Positions 42,617-51,571 of a stretch of 64,000 nt of DNA are shown here, piece after piece. The DNA is from Bacillota bacterium (GTDB taxonomy: Bacteria; Bacillota_I; Bacilli_A; RF39; UBA660): positions 62,001 through 126,000 of the forward strand of contig SVAU01000001.1 in assembly GCA_015059245.1 (NCBI GenBank), written 5' to 3'. The translations under genes and the position numbers were made by a program. Every line of letters begins with the position of its first letter. Positions within the stretch are counted from its first letter, which is position 1. The notes beneath the pieces were generated by a model, which saw nothing but the letters and a program-made list of their open reading frames with translations, was not told the origin of the DNA and ran no database searches.

Positions 42617-45556
42617 ATGTATTTGAAGTGTATTAGGGCAACGGGATTTAAATCGTTTGCTGATAAAACTGAATTGGATATAGATAAAGGTATTACTGGT
42701 GTAGTAGGACCTAATGGTTCTGGTAAAAGTAATATCGTAGATGCTGTTAGATGGGTATTAGGTGAACAATCAGTTAAAGCATTACGTGGTGATGGTTCAA
42801 TGACTGATGTAATATTTGCTGGTTCTAAGACTAGAGGACCTCAAAGTAGAGCAAGTGTATCCTTAGTATTTGATAATAGTGATCATTATCTTAATAGTGA
42901 ATTTAATGAACTTGATATAAAAAGAGTTGTTTATAAAACTGGTGAAAATGAATACTATATAAATAATACTAAAGTAAGACTAAAAGACATAACTAATTTA
43001 TTTTTAGATAGTGGTGCTGGTAGAGAATCATTTAATATTATTTCTCAAGGTGCTGTTATGGACATTGTTAATAGTAAACCTTTTGATAGAAGAGTAATAT
43101 TTGAAGAAGCAGCTGGAGTATTAAAATATAAAAAGAGAAAAGAAGAATCATTTAGAAAACTAGAACATACTAATGAAAACTTAGCGAGAGTTAATTTGCT
43201 TATAGATGAACTTCTAACTACATTGACTCCTTTAAAAGATCAAAGTGAAAAAGCTAAGAAATATTTGGAATTTAGAGAAGAGTTAGAAAGTACTGAAATA
43301 GCATTAATAGCTAGTGATATAGAAAAACTAAATACTGAATATGTAAAAGTTAAAGATAGAGTTAAATACTTAAATGAAGACTTAGAACGTATTAGTTTAA
43401 GTAATAATAGTGATAGTTCTAAAGTAGAACAACTTAAGTTATTAAGTTTAAAACTTGATAGTGATATCGAAGATAAAAATAATGTTGTACTTAATTTAAG
43501 TAGAGAATTATCTGAATTACAAAGTAAGAAACAAATTACTATTGAAAGACAAAAATATGAAGTTGATGGTAATGTATTACAAGAAAGTATTCTTAACTTA
43601 AAAGAAGAAGTACTTAATTTAACTAATAGTATTGAAAGTATTACTAGTGATATAAGTACTTTAAAAGCAGATTTAGAAGTTAAACAATTAAGAAGTATGG
43701 AACTTATTAAGTTTAATGAAGAAAAGAAATCTAAGCGTAATAGTACTCAAATAGAAATTAATAATATTAGTAAAGATATTATGAATTTAAATAATAAGAT
43801 AGATATTTTAAATGATAATATAAATAATGATACTAAGTTACCATATAGTGTTAAGAATGTTATTAATAATATAAGATTACATGGTATACATGGTGTTTTA
43901 GGTAAGTTAATAGATGTACCTGAAAAGTATGTAACTGCTATAGAAACAAGTTTAGGAGCTAATACTAATGTAATAGTAGTAAGTGATGAAAAGAGTGCTA
44001 AAGAAGCTATTAATTACTTAAAAGAAAATAAACTTGGTAGAGCTACATTCTTTCCTATGTCTATTATTAAAGCCAGAAATGTAATGTATGAAGATTTATC
44101 TAAGATAAAAGATGTAGATGGATATCTAGGTACTGCAGATACATTAGTTAGTTATGATGATAAGTATAGAGATATAGTACTTAATCAATTAGGTAATGTT
44201 ATAGTAGTAGATAATATTGATACATTAAATAAAGTAGGTAAATTAATACAATATAAATATAAGATTGTGTCTTTAGATGGTGAAATATCATATTCAGGTG
44301 GAGCTATTACTGGTGGTACTACTAAAAATAGTGGTAGTGTTATTAATCAAAAATATGAACTTGAAGAATTAAAGAAACAATTAGATAGTAAAAATAATCA
44401 ATTATCTAAAGCAGAAGAGACTTATGAAAAAATAGAAAAAGAATTAGAGAAATCTTCTGTTAACTTAGAAGATAATCAAAGAGAAGTAATATTACTTACT
44501 GAACAAGTTAATTTAAAAGTAAATAGATTAAATGAATTACAAAATACTTATAATATGAAAAATAATGAATTAACTGGAGCTATGAATAAGAGTGAAAATT
44601 CATTAGATAAAGAGTTAGATGAAATAGTAAGTTTATATTATGAAAAAGAAGCTTTAAAAAATCAAGAAATGAAAGAATTAGATAAATTAAAGAGTCAAAA
44701 GTCTGATTTAAGTACTGAAATAGCTGAATTAGAAAAAGAATATAGAGAAATGAATAGTCAAATTACTGCTAAACAAAATGAACTTAAATTAGAAGAAATT
44801 AAATTAGGTAAGATGGATGTTAAGTTAGATAACTTACTTATTAATTTAAGTGAAAATTATTCACTTACTTATGAAAAAGCAAGAATGGATTATACATTAG
44901 ATATAGATGAAGAAACCGCTAGATTAACAGTTAATAATTTAAAAGCACAAATTAAAGCTTTAGGGGATGTTAATACTGGTAGTATAGCTGAATATGAGAG
45001 ATTAAATGAAAGATATACATTCTTGAGTACTCAAAGAGATGATTTAGAGAAGGCAGTAACTAATTTATTAGGTGTTATTGAAGAGATGGATGAACTAATG
45101 AAAGTTAGATTTGTTGAAACATTTGAAAAAATTAGTGAAGAATTTAAAAATGTATTTAAGAAATTATTTAAGGGTGGAGAAGGCGTTTTAGAACTTACTG
45201 ATCCTGATGATATATTAAATACTGGCATAGAGATATCTGCTTTACCTCCAGGTAAAAAGTTAAATTCTATAGCATTATTATCTGGTGGAGAAAAGACACT
45301 TACTGCGATAAGTTTATTATTTGCAATACTTAATGTTAAACCTGTACCATTTGTAATACTTGATGAAGTAGAAGCAGCACTTGATGAAGCTAACGTAGAT
45401 GCTTTTGGTAATTATTTAGTTTCTAAGAAAGATAGAAGTCAATTTATTATAATTACACATAAAAAGAGAACTATGGAATATGCAGATGCATTATATGGTA
45501 TTACAATGCAAGAATCAGGTGTATCTAAATTAGTTAGTGTAAAATTAGAAAATTAA
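42617..45556 (+). CDS. smc: Chromosome segregation ATPase SMC (short-armed)
   Basis: This 979-residue condensin subunit organises and segregates the chromosome. The N-terminal head has GVVGPNGSGKSNIVDAVRW (Walker A). The hinge lies around residues ~405-575 (VLGKLIDVPEKYVTAIETSLG). The C-terminal head has LSGGEKTLTAISLL (signature) and FVILDEVEAALDEANV (Walker B/D-loop). It is about 200 residues shorter than typical SMC (~1180), the loss being in both coiled-coil arms (~240 and ~225 residues). Confidence 0.96.
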   Translation: MYLKCIRATGFKSFADKTELDIDKGITGVVGPNGSGKSNIVDAVRWVLGEQSVKALRGDGSMTDVIFAGSKTRGPQSRASVSLVFDNSDHYLNSEFNELDIKRVVYKTGENEYYINNTKVRLKDITNLFLDSGAGRESFNIISQGAVMDIVNSKPFDRRVIFEEAAGVLKYKKRKEESFRKLEHTNENLARVNLLIDELLTTLTPLKDQSEKAKKYLEFREELESTEIALIASDIEKLNTEYVKVKDRVKYLNEDLERISLSNNSDSSKVEQLKLLSLKLDSDIEDKNNVVLNLSRELSELQSKKQITIERQKYEVDGNVLQESILNLKEEVLNLTNSIESITSDISTLKADLEVKQLRSMELIKFNEEKKSKRNSTQIEINNISKDIMNLNNKIDILNDNINNDTKLPYSVKNVINNIRLHGIHGVLGKLIDVPEKYVTAIETSLGANTNVIVVSDEKSAKEAINYLKENKLGRATFFPMSIIKARNVMYEDLSKIKDVDGYLGTADTLVSYDDKYRDIVLNQLGNVIVVDNIDTLNKVGKLIQYKYKIVSLDGEISYSGGAITGGTTKNSGSVINQKYELEELKKQLDSKNNQLSKAEETYEKIEKELEKSSVNLEDNQREVILLTEQVNLKVNRLNELQNTYNMKNNELTGAMNKSENSLDKELDEIVSLYYEKEALKNQEMKELDKLKSQKSDLSTEIAELEKEYREMNSQITAKQNELKLEEIKLGKMDVKLDNLLINLSENYSLTYEKARMDYTLDIDEETARLTVNNLKAQIKALGDVNTGSIAEYERLNERYTFLSTQRDDLEKAVTNLLGVIEEMDELMKVRFVETFEKISEEFKNVFKKLFKGGEGVLELTDPDDILNTGIEISALPPGKKLNSIALLSGGEKTLTAISLLFAILNVKPVPFVILDEVEAALDEANVDAFGNYLVSKKDRSQFIIITHKKRTMEYADALYGITMQESGVSKLVSVKLEN

Positions 45557-45557
45557 T

Positions 45558-45585
45558 AAAAAGATAGAGTAATCTATCTTTTTTT
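45558..45585 (+). terminator. Terminator of the rnc-smc operon
   Basis: AAAAGATAGA-GTAA-TCTATCTTTT followed by T residues. Confidence 0.88.
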
Positions 45586-45621
45586 ATGGTATACTTTTTG
45601 TAGAATAAAAGGTGATTATTT

Positions 45622-46104
45622 ATGAACGAAAATCCAAATATACAATTAAATTCTAATGAAATAGTATGTCCTAAATGTGGAGCTATTGGTACTGAAGAGC
45701 ATTTATTTTGTGCTGTATGTGGTACTCCTTTAAAAGGAGATAATAATACTAGTACAGTAAATAATGTTGGTAGCGGTACTGTATATCTTACTTCTAAAAC
45801 AGATAATCCTGCACCTGTTAATCCTGCTAATGATAAAGGATATATTCCTTGGGTTATTACTGCTTATTTAGCTGCACCATGTGGTTTACTATTAAGTTTC
45901 TTAAGTGGTATTAACTTACTTATTGGTGGTTTTATATCTTTAGTATCTGCTATATATGCAAAAGTGCAATATCCAAATGTACCTATTGTTAAATTTACTT
46001 TTTGGTTTATTATTATAATTTATATAGTTAGTATTGTTGCTTTCTTATTTCTTATTTATCTTTTTGTTTCAGCATGCGCTTCTTGTGCTAGTGGTTTAAG
46101 TTAA
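45622..46104 (+). CDS. Zinc-ribbon membrane protein
   Basis: This 160-residue protein has an N-terminal zinc ribbon (CPKCGAIGTEEHLFCAVCGT), a polar linker and three membrane spans in the C-terminal half. Function unknown. AAGGTGATT precedes ATG, and its stop overlaps the next start (TAATG), suggesting co-translation with the Lgt-like gene. Confidence 0.75.
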   Translation: MNENPNIQLNSNEIVCPKCGAIGTEEHLFCAVCGTPLKGDNNTSTVNNVGSGTVYLTSKTDNPAPVNPANDKGYIPWVITAYLAAPCGLLLSFLSGINLLIGGFISLVSAIYAKVQYPNVPIVKFTFWFIIIIYIVSIVAFLFLIYLFVSACASCASGLS

Positions 46105-46778
46105 TGAAATATGTATATCCATCAATGATTGTATTATCTTTAATAGTTAATGTAATTGTTGTACTTATTATATCGAGAAAGTTTAAATATACTGTTGATG
46201 ATTTAGTATCTATGTTAGTTATGGAAAATATAGGTATTATAGGTGGAGGAATATTATATACTTATATCTTTTCTAAAGAATTAGGTTTTTCTTCTTTAGG
46301 AGGGGTTATAGGTGGTTTAATTATGTTATATTTATATTCTTTATTAGTTAAGAAAGATTATAAGTATATGCTAATTTTATTTATGCCTTCTATTCCTTTG
46401 ATGTATGCAATAGGGAAGATAGGTTGCTTTGTTGCTGGTTGTTGTTATGGTATTCCATATGATGGTATAGGACATATAGTTTATCACAGTAGTGAAGTAG
46501 CATTACTTAATACTAATTTATTTCCTATACAGATAGTAGAAACAATTATATTTTTAATAATATTTGTTTATATAATAAGTAGATATTATAAGAATAAATT
46601 TAGTATTAAATTAATTATGATAGAGATTATTGTATGTGGTATTGCTAAGTTTTTACTTGATTTTTTAAGATATGAACATACTGTTAAATTAATAACTAGT
46701 AATCAAATTATGTGTTTGTTATTAGTTATATTTAGTAGTATTTATTTGATTAGATTAAATAAAAAAATAAAGGGATAG
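46104..46778 (+). CDS. Lgt-like membrane protein (prolipoprotein diacylglyceryl transferase family)
   Basis: This 224-residue polytopic protein has GKIGCFVAGCCYGIPYDGIG and a C-terminal FLLDFLRYEHTVKLITSNQ, matching the shorter Lgt-like group of Bacillota. Lgt attaches diacylglycerol to the lipobox cysteine of lipoproteins, for example the one at 40939. It is shorter than canonical Lgt (~270-290), so it may be a paralogue with another substrate. Confidence 0.75.
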   Translation: MKYVYPSMIVLSLIVNVIVVLIISRKFKYTVDDLVSMLVMENIGIIGGGILYTYIFSKELGFSSLGGVIGGLIMLYLYSLLVKKDYKYMLILFMPSIPLMYAIGKIGCFVAGCCYGIPYDGIGHIVYHSSEVALLNTNLFPIQIVETIIFLIIFVYIISRYYKNKFSIKLIMIEIIVCGIAKFLLDFLRYEHTVKLITSNQIMCLLLVIFSSIYLIRLNKKIKG

Positions 46779-46793
46779 AAATATTCCTTTTTT
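46769..46793 (+). terminator. GAAA-tetraloop terminator left of the Hint gene
   Basis: AAAGGGATA-GAAA-TATTCCTTT plus T residues. It differs by one base from the hairpin at 48036 on the other side of the Hint gene. Confidence 0.85.
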
Positions 46794-46806
46794 GGTGGAA
46801 AAATAC

Positions 46807-46836
46807 TTGACATGGAAGTTCGGAGGGGGATAAAAT
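46807..46836 (+). promoter_or_regulatory. Promoter of the Hint-domain gene
   Basis: TTGACA, 18 bp, TAAAAT. It lies directly after the left hairpin. Confidence 0.6.
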
Positions 46837-46863
46837 TTTTATAGATAGTAGAGGAGTGTAGTA

Positions 46864-48030
46864 ATGAGGAATAGAAAAAGTTTTAATACAGTAATTATTT
46901 TTGCTTTAGTATTATTTTTGAGTGTAGGTTATGCGGTAGTTAACTCTGTTACTTTATCAGTTACAGGTACATCTACAGCTGCTACTGAAGATTTGGAAGT
47001 TTATTTTAATGGAACAACTAGTGTTTCGAGTAGTAAAGTAACTGCAACAGCAACAAATGGTACTACAAGTGCTAGTATTTTAGTTAATGATTTAACTTTA
47101 AATGAAACAGTAACTGCTACTTATACAGTAGTTAATAATGAAACTGATGTAGGAGCTAGTTATTTAGTAAATAGCATTAATTTAAGTAATTCAGAATACT
47201 TTTCTGTAACAACTGATGCTAGTAGTGCTAGATATATAGCAGCTAAAGGGACTAATACTATCACTGTAACTGTTAAAATGGTTAAGACACCTGTAGATAG
47301 TTCTAAGAGTTCATCATCTATAACAATCAATCTTACTGCTACACCTAAGAATGAGATTACTTTTTATGTTACTGGTAGTTCTTACAAGGCTGTAGAGGGA
47401 ATGACATGGGGAGAATGGATAAATTCTAGTTATAATACTGTTGGTTTAAAAAATTCCGGCTCTTACGTGGCTCTTAGTACTGGTGGATATGTTTTGAATG
47501 GTTCAAGTTATGTGCTTGTTTCTTCTACAATAGAAACTGGTAAAAGTTATATTACTGGGGTATGTTGTTTTGATCCTGGTTCTAAAGTACTAATGGCTGA
47601 TGGTACTGAAAAGAATATTGAAGATGTAGAAGTTGGAGATATGGTAATGTCATTAGATGAAGAAACTGGTGAATATGTTCCTCAAAAAGTATTAGCTACA
47701 ATTATTAGAGAAAAATCTGATGATTTAGTTTATGTTAATTTATCGAATGGTACTAGAATAGGTATGAGAGCTTATCATCCATTATTAACTACTGAAGGAT
47801 GGAAATCTTTAAGACCTGAACAAGCCGAAACTGTTATGGATGTTGGAAAAGTTCCATTATTAAAAGTTGGAGATACTTTAGTAGGTTATGAAGAAGATGT
47901 AACTATAGTATCTATTGAAAAAAGAGAACATATTGAAAATTATAATACATATAATCTAACAATTGAAAATACACATAATTATATTGTTGAAGGCATAGTA
48001 GCACATAATGCTGTTTCTTGCCCTGCATAG
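46864..48030 (+). CDS. Exported TasA-like protein ending in an intein-like Hint (BIL) domain
   Basis: This 388-residue protein has a SipW-like signal segment (VIIFALVLFLSVGYAVVNSV) and a beta-sandwich like the TasA/camelysin group (~40-165). A small FYVTGSSYKAVEGMTWGEWI module (~168-230) follows. C235 opens a Hint domain: CFDPGSKVLMADG, then AYHPLLTTEGW as block B, and a C-terminal VEGIVAHN ending at N382, followed only by AVSCPA. The +1 residue is Ala, not Cys/Ser/Thr, so full splicing is unlikely; bacterial intein-like domains of this type cleave or transfer their N-part. It is probably an autoprocessed surface protein. Confidence 0.88.
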   Translation: MRNRKSFNTVIIFALVLFLSVGYAVVNSVTLSVTGTSTAATEDLEVYFNGTTSVSSSKVTATATNGTTSASILVNDLTLNETVTATYTVVNNETDVGASYLVNSINLSNSEYFSVTTDASSARYIAAKGTNTITVTVKMVKTPVDSSKSSSSITINLTATPKNEITFYVTGSSYKAVEGMTWGEWINSSYNTVGLKNSGSYVALSTGGYVLNGSSYVLVSSTIETGKSYITGVCCFDPGSKVLMADGTEKNIEDVEVGDMVMSLDEETGEYVPQKVLATIIREKSDDLVYVNLSNGTRIGMRAYHPLLTTEGWKSLRPEQAETVMDVGKVPLLKVGDTLVGYEEDVTIVSIEKREHIENYNTYNLTIENTHNYIVEGIVAHNAVSCPA

Positions 48031-48035
48031 TTTAT

Positions 48036-48063
48036 AAAAGGAATAGAAATATTCCTTTTTTTA
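48036..48063 (+). terminator. GAAA-tetraloop terminator right of the Hint gene
   Basis: AAAAGGAATA-GAAA-TATTCCTTTT plus T residues, nearly identical to the hairpin at 46769. Confidence 0.87.
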
Positions 48064-48168
48064 TTTGAAAAAAAGGAAATAGAGAGTTTATCTATAATAA
48101 TATAAGTAGAGGTATTAATTCGACATTATTAATAATTGATGATTGATATATTGTTCTTGGTGATAAGG

Positions 48169-48591
48169 ATGAAGAAAAAATTAATTATTATTATGTTGGC
48201 TTTAGTAATAGGTGGAAGTATTGCTTATTATATGTTTAGTAGAGAGTATGTAGATGATAGTGGGAAGGTAAGAGTTAAAGCTTTTCAAGTAGGTGTGTTT
48301 ACTAATTATGATAATGCTTTAAAGGTAGCGGATAGGAATAATGGAATTGTAGTTAATGATAATGATGTATATAGAGTTTATGTTTCTATATTAAGTAATC
48401 AGGAGGCGGTAGAGAAGATGAAAGAATATTATGATGAAATTGGATTACATTATTATTTAAGAGATATTGAAGTAGATGATGAGTTTTTAAATAGTATTAA
48501 GAATACTGAGGATTTATTAATAGTTAGTGATACAGACACTTATAATATTATTAATTTAAATGTTTTAAGTAAGTATGAGGAGTTATTGTGA
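48169..48591 (+). CDS. SPOR-domain membrane protein, SpoIIB-like by position
   Basis: This 140-residue protein starts at ATG 48169. One N-terminal span (LIIIMLALVIGGSIAYYMF) is followed by a SPOR-like fold (KAFQVGVFTNYDNALKVADR, YRVYVSILSNQEAVEKMKEY) that binds denuded septal peptidoglycan. In Bacillus, spoIIB (a SPOR protein) lies just before maf and radC, and here radC overlaps its stop. The spoIIB link is therefore supported by domain and synteny; the protein is shorter. Confidence 0.72.
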   Translation: MKKKLIIIMLALVIGGSIAYYMFSREYVDDSGKVRVKAFQVGVFTNYDNALKVADRNNGIVVNDNDVYRVYVSILSNQEAVEKMKEYYDEIGLHYYLRDIEVDDEFLNSIKNTEDLLIVSDTDTYNIINLNVLSKYEELL

Positions 48592-49292
48592 GTTATTTGA
48601 TAAAAGAGTTGCCTATATCAGAAAGACCGCGTGAAAGGTTTAAAAAATATGGTGTAGAAGCTTTGTCTAATGAAGAATTACTTAGTATTTTACTTAGAAC
48701 AGGTACTAGTAATAGATCTGTTAAAGATTTAAGTATAGATATACTTAATACTGTTAATATGAATGAATTGGTTAATTATGATTTTAATTCTTTAAAGAAT
48801 ATAAAGGGTGTAGGTGAAGTAAAAGCTATTACGATTATTAGTGCTATTGAATTTGGTAAAAGAGTGTTAAGTAAAGGAGACTTAGATAAACAAATAAGAA
48901 CTGGTGATGATGTATATTATTTAGTTAAAGATGAATTAGAAAGTAGTTTACAAGAGAAATTCTTGGTTGTTTATTTGGATACTAAAAAGTATGTAATAAG
49001 TAAAAAAATAATATTTATTGGAACAGTTAATAGTAGTAGTATTACACCAAGAGATGTATTTAGAGAAGCAGTTAAACTTAATTCAGTAAGTATGATATTA
49101 GTACATAATCATCCTGCTGGTTCTATAGCACCTAGTTATGAAGATATATATTTAACTAATGAATTTATAAAATTAGGTAGAATGATGGGTATTTCTGTAA
49201 TAGATCACTTAATTATTGGGAAAAATAATTATTATAGTTTTAGAGAAAGTAATGGTGATTTATTTGTACAAGAAAAGAGTAGTAATTCTTAA
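48588..49292 (+). CDS. radC: RadC family (JAB/MPN) protein
   Basis: This 234-residue protein starts at GTG 48588. The N-terminal helix-hairpin-helix is LKNIKGVGEVKAITIISA. The JAMM motif is ILVHNHPAGSIAPSYED. The molecular role of RadC is unsettled, and the name reflects family membership only. Its position before mreC matches Bacillus. Confidence 0.95.
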   Translation: MSYLIKELPISERPRERFKKYGVEALSNEELLSILLRTGTSNRSVKDLSIDILNTVNMNELVNYDFNSLKNIKGVGEVKAITIISAIEFGKRVLSKGDLDKQIRTGDDVYYLVKDELESSLQEKFLVVYLDTKKYVISKKIIFIGTVNSSSITPRDVFREAVKLNSVSMILVHNHPAGSIAPSYEDIYLTNEFIKLGRMMGISVIDHLIIGKNNYYSFRESNGDLFVQEKSSNS

Positions 49293-49896
49293 AATAATTA
49301 GTTTTATATTATTATTTATATTTCTTTATGGTTTGTCTTATTTTAGTAGTTATGTTAAATATAAAGATAGATATTATGTTGAATTAGATGGGTTAAGATT
49401 AGAGAATCAAATACTAAAGAAAGAATTAAATGATTTAAGTAAGATTAAATATGATGATGGTGTTATAGCTAAAGTAATACTTAGAGATATGTATAGTTTT
49501 TATGATGAATTAGTAATTAATGTGGGTAGTAAAGATAATATAAATATTTATGATTCAGTTATATGTAATGGTAGTTTAGTAGGTATTGTTACTAAGGTAA
49601 ATGATAATACTAGTAATGTTAAATTAATAAGTAGTAATTATAATATATCTGTTAAAATTGGCAATACTTATGGTAATTTAAATAAAGGTATTGTAACTAT
49701 GATTGATAAGTATAGTGATATAAGTGTAGGAGATTTAGTATATACTTCTGGATTAGATAATATCTTAGGTAATATTTATATTGGTAAAGTAAAAGATATA
49801 TCTTTAGATGAAGATGGATTAAGTAATAAAGTTATAATTGAATATGAAGATAATAATTATTTAAACTATGTATATGTAGTAGGTAAGATATCATGA
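49264..49896 (+). CDS. mreC: Rod shape-determining protein MreC
   Basis: I place the start at TTG 49264, after GGTGAT, inside the radC gene; ATG 49252 is an alternative. The ~210-residue product has an N-terminal span (IISFILLFIFLYGLSYF), a coiled coil (LDGLRLENQILKKELNDLSK) and the MreC beta domains (VAKVILRD-like AKVILRDMYSFYDELVINVG, SVICNGSLVGIVTKV). It is shorter than typical (~280). It links the wall synthesis machinery to the membrane. mreB is not adjacent. Confidence 0.9.
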   Translation: MYKKRVVILKIISFILLFIFLYGLSYFSSYVKYKDRYYVELDGLRLENQILKKELNDLSKIKYDDGVIAKVILRDMYSFYDELVINVGSKDNINIYDSVICNGSLVGIVTKVNDNTSNVKLISSNYNISVKIGNTYGNLNKGIVTMIDKYSDISVGDLVYTSGLDNILGNIYIGKVKDISLDEDGLSNKVIIEYEDNNYLNYVYVVGKIS

Positions 49897-50168
49897 TTAT
49901 TTTATATTTTATTATAGATTATTTGGTTATGCTTTTTTTACCGATAAATACTTGTTTTATAATACTGGATATAGATAAGAATAAGATTAGTAATATATTT
50001 ATAATAGGTATTATATTTGATATTTTATATAGTAAGTATTTCTTATTTACTTGTTTTATTCTTGTACTTTATTTGTTTATTAAATTACTTAAAATAAAGA
50101 GAAAATATAGATTAGTTATGAATACTTTTATATATTTATTATTCTTTATAATTATGAATAAATGTTAG
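49893..50168 (+). CDS. mreD: MreD-like membrane protein (short)
   Basis: This 91-residue, almost entirely hydrophobic protein has about three spans. It overlaps mreC by 4 bases, the usual mreC-mreD arrangement. It is little more than half the usual MreD length (~160). The call rests mainly on position and hydrophobicity, with FIIGIIFDILYSKYFLFTC as a plausible family segment. Confidence 0.7.
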   Translation: MIILYFIIDYLVMLFLPINTCFIILDIDKNKISNIFIIGIIFDILYSKYFLFTCFILVLYLFIKLLKIKRKYRLVMNTFIYLLFFIIMNKC

Positions 50169-50198
50169 TTATTTTACATAGTATTTAGTGGTGATACT

Positions 50199-50756
50199 AT
50201 GAAAGATAGTAAGTATTATAAGAGAAGATTAAGTAAGTTAAGTAGTAATAATAATATTTGGTTAAGTAAGTTATTAGTTACTATTATTATTGTTTTAGTA
50301 TGTCTTATTGTATGTAATTTTAATAATGAATTAAGAGATTCTTTTGTAAAAGAAGTGTTAGAAGATAATATGAAGTTTAGTAATTTTAATAAGTTATATA
50401 AGAAGTTTATGATAGATAGTGAAGAAAATATTGTAGTTAATGATACTGTTATAGATATAAGTGATATGGAAGAAGTAGATGGAAGATATAGATTTAATTA
50501 TGGCATTGATTATCAAGTAGAAGCATTAATGTCTGGCATTATTGTCTATATTGGGGATAAAGATGATCTTGGTAATACAGTAATAGTACAAGGTAATGAC
50601 GGAATAGATATTTGGTATAGTGGTATTTTTTTAAAAGAATATGGTCTTTATGATTATGTAAGTAAGGGAGATATATTAGGATTAAGTAGTGATGTTTATG
50701 TAACTATAAGTATTTATGAAGATGGAGTGTTACTTAAATATGAAGAATATATTTAG
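50199..50756 (+). CDS. SpoIVFA-like protein with degenerate LytM/M23 domain
   Basis: This 185-residue protein has one N-terminal span (LLVTIIIVLVCLIVCNF) and a C-terminal LytM-type beta domain (VEALMSGIIVYIGDKDDLGN, YDYVSKGDILGLSSDVYVTI) that lacks the HxH zinc ligands. In Bacillus, SpoIVFA is such a protein, encoded directly before the SpoIVFB protease it inhibits, as here. Name assigned by synteny plus domain. Confidence 0.8.
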   Translation: MKDSKYYKRRLSKLSSNNNIWLSKLLVTIIIVLVCLIVCNFNNELRDSFVKEVLEDNMKFSNFNKLYKKFMIDSEENIVVNDTVIDISDMEEVDGRYRFNYGIDYQVEALMSGIIVYIGDKDDLGNTVIVQGNDGIDIWYSGIFLKEYGLYDYVSKGDILGLSSDVYVTISIYEDGVLLKYEEYI

Positions 50757-51489
50757 AATAGATAGTAGTACTTATTTACTTATGTTATTAGGTTTGTTAT
50801 CTGGATATATAAAGAATGTATTTATAATACTTATTATTGTTTTAATACATGAAATTGGTCATGTATTTTTCTTTTATTTATTTAATATTGAAATAGAAAG
50901 CATAGTTATTTATCCTTTTGGTGGAGTAAGTAAGATAAATAAAAGAATTCATGAAAGAATATATAAAGATATATTTATTAGTTTAGGTGGTATTTTATTT
51001 CAATTGTTGTTATTTATTATAGTGTATTTTCTTTATAAAAATGGAATTATATTTAGTAGTACTTATCATATGTTTAATACTTATAATAGAAGTATAATTT
51101 TATTTAATTTAATACCTATAATACCGTTAGATGGGAGTAAATTATTTTTTGCTTTATTTACTAAGTTTTTATCTTTTAGACTTAGTTATATATTAATGGT
51201 TATAGTAGGTATTATTTCTTTAGTATTATTTATTCTTTATAACTTTATATTTAAAATAAATGATATGGTTATATATGTTTTTTTAATAGTTAATTTATAC
51301 TTGGTATTTAAGGATTATAAGTATGTAATGAATAAGTTTTATTTAGAAAGAATAATGTATGATAATTATTATAATGGTATAGTAAATGATAGTAATATAG
51401 ATGATATTAGACTTGATAAATACTATTATTTTAAGGTAGGAAAAGGTTATATTAATGAGAAAAAATATATATTAAAAAATAAGTTTTAG
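50740..51489 (+). CDS. Site-2 (M50) intramembrane metalloprotease, SpoIVFB-like
   Basis: This 249-residue polytopic protein has IVLIHEIGHVFFFYLF with the HExxH zinc motif, IVIYPFGGVSKI, and NLIPIIPLDGSK carrying the aspartate ligand. It overlaps the SpoIVFA-like gene, a pairing known from Bacillus, where SpoIVFB activates sigma-K. Whether this organism sporulates is not shown, so the protease may have another substrate. I chose ATG 50740; ATG 50716 is in frame. Confidence 0.88.
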   Translation: MKNIFRIDSSTYLLMLLGLLSGYIKNVFIILIIVLIHEIGHVFFFYLFNIEIESIVIYPFGGVSKINKRIHERIYKDIFISLGGILFQLLLFIIVYFLYKNGIIFSSTYHMFNTYNRSIILFNLIPIIPLDGSKLFFALFTKFLSFRLSYILMVIVGIISLVLFILYNFIFKINDMVIYVFLIVNLYLVFKDYKYVMNKFYLERIMYDNYYNGIVNDSNIDDIRLDKYYYFKVGKGYINEKKYILKNKF

Positions 51490-51503
51490 ATTGCTCTATT
51501 AGA

Positions 51504-51532
51504 TTGACTTTCACATTATAAAAAGATATACT
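51504..51532 (+). promoter_or_regulatory. Promoter of the first surface-system operon
   Basis: TTGACT, 17 bp, TATACT, 15 bases after the M50 gene. Confidence 0.75.
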
Positions 51533-51571
51533 AATAATAGTATAAATATAATAGGAAGTGTGAAGTATCTT

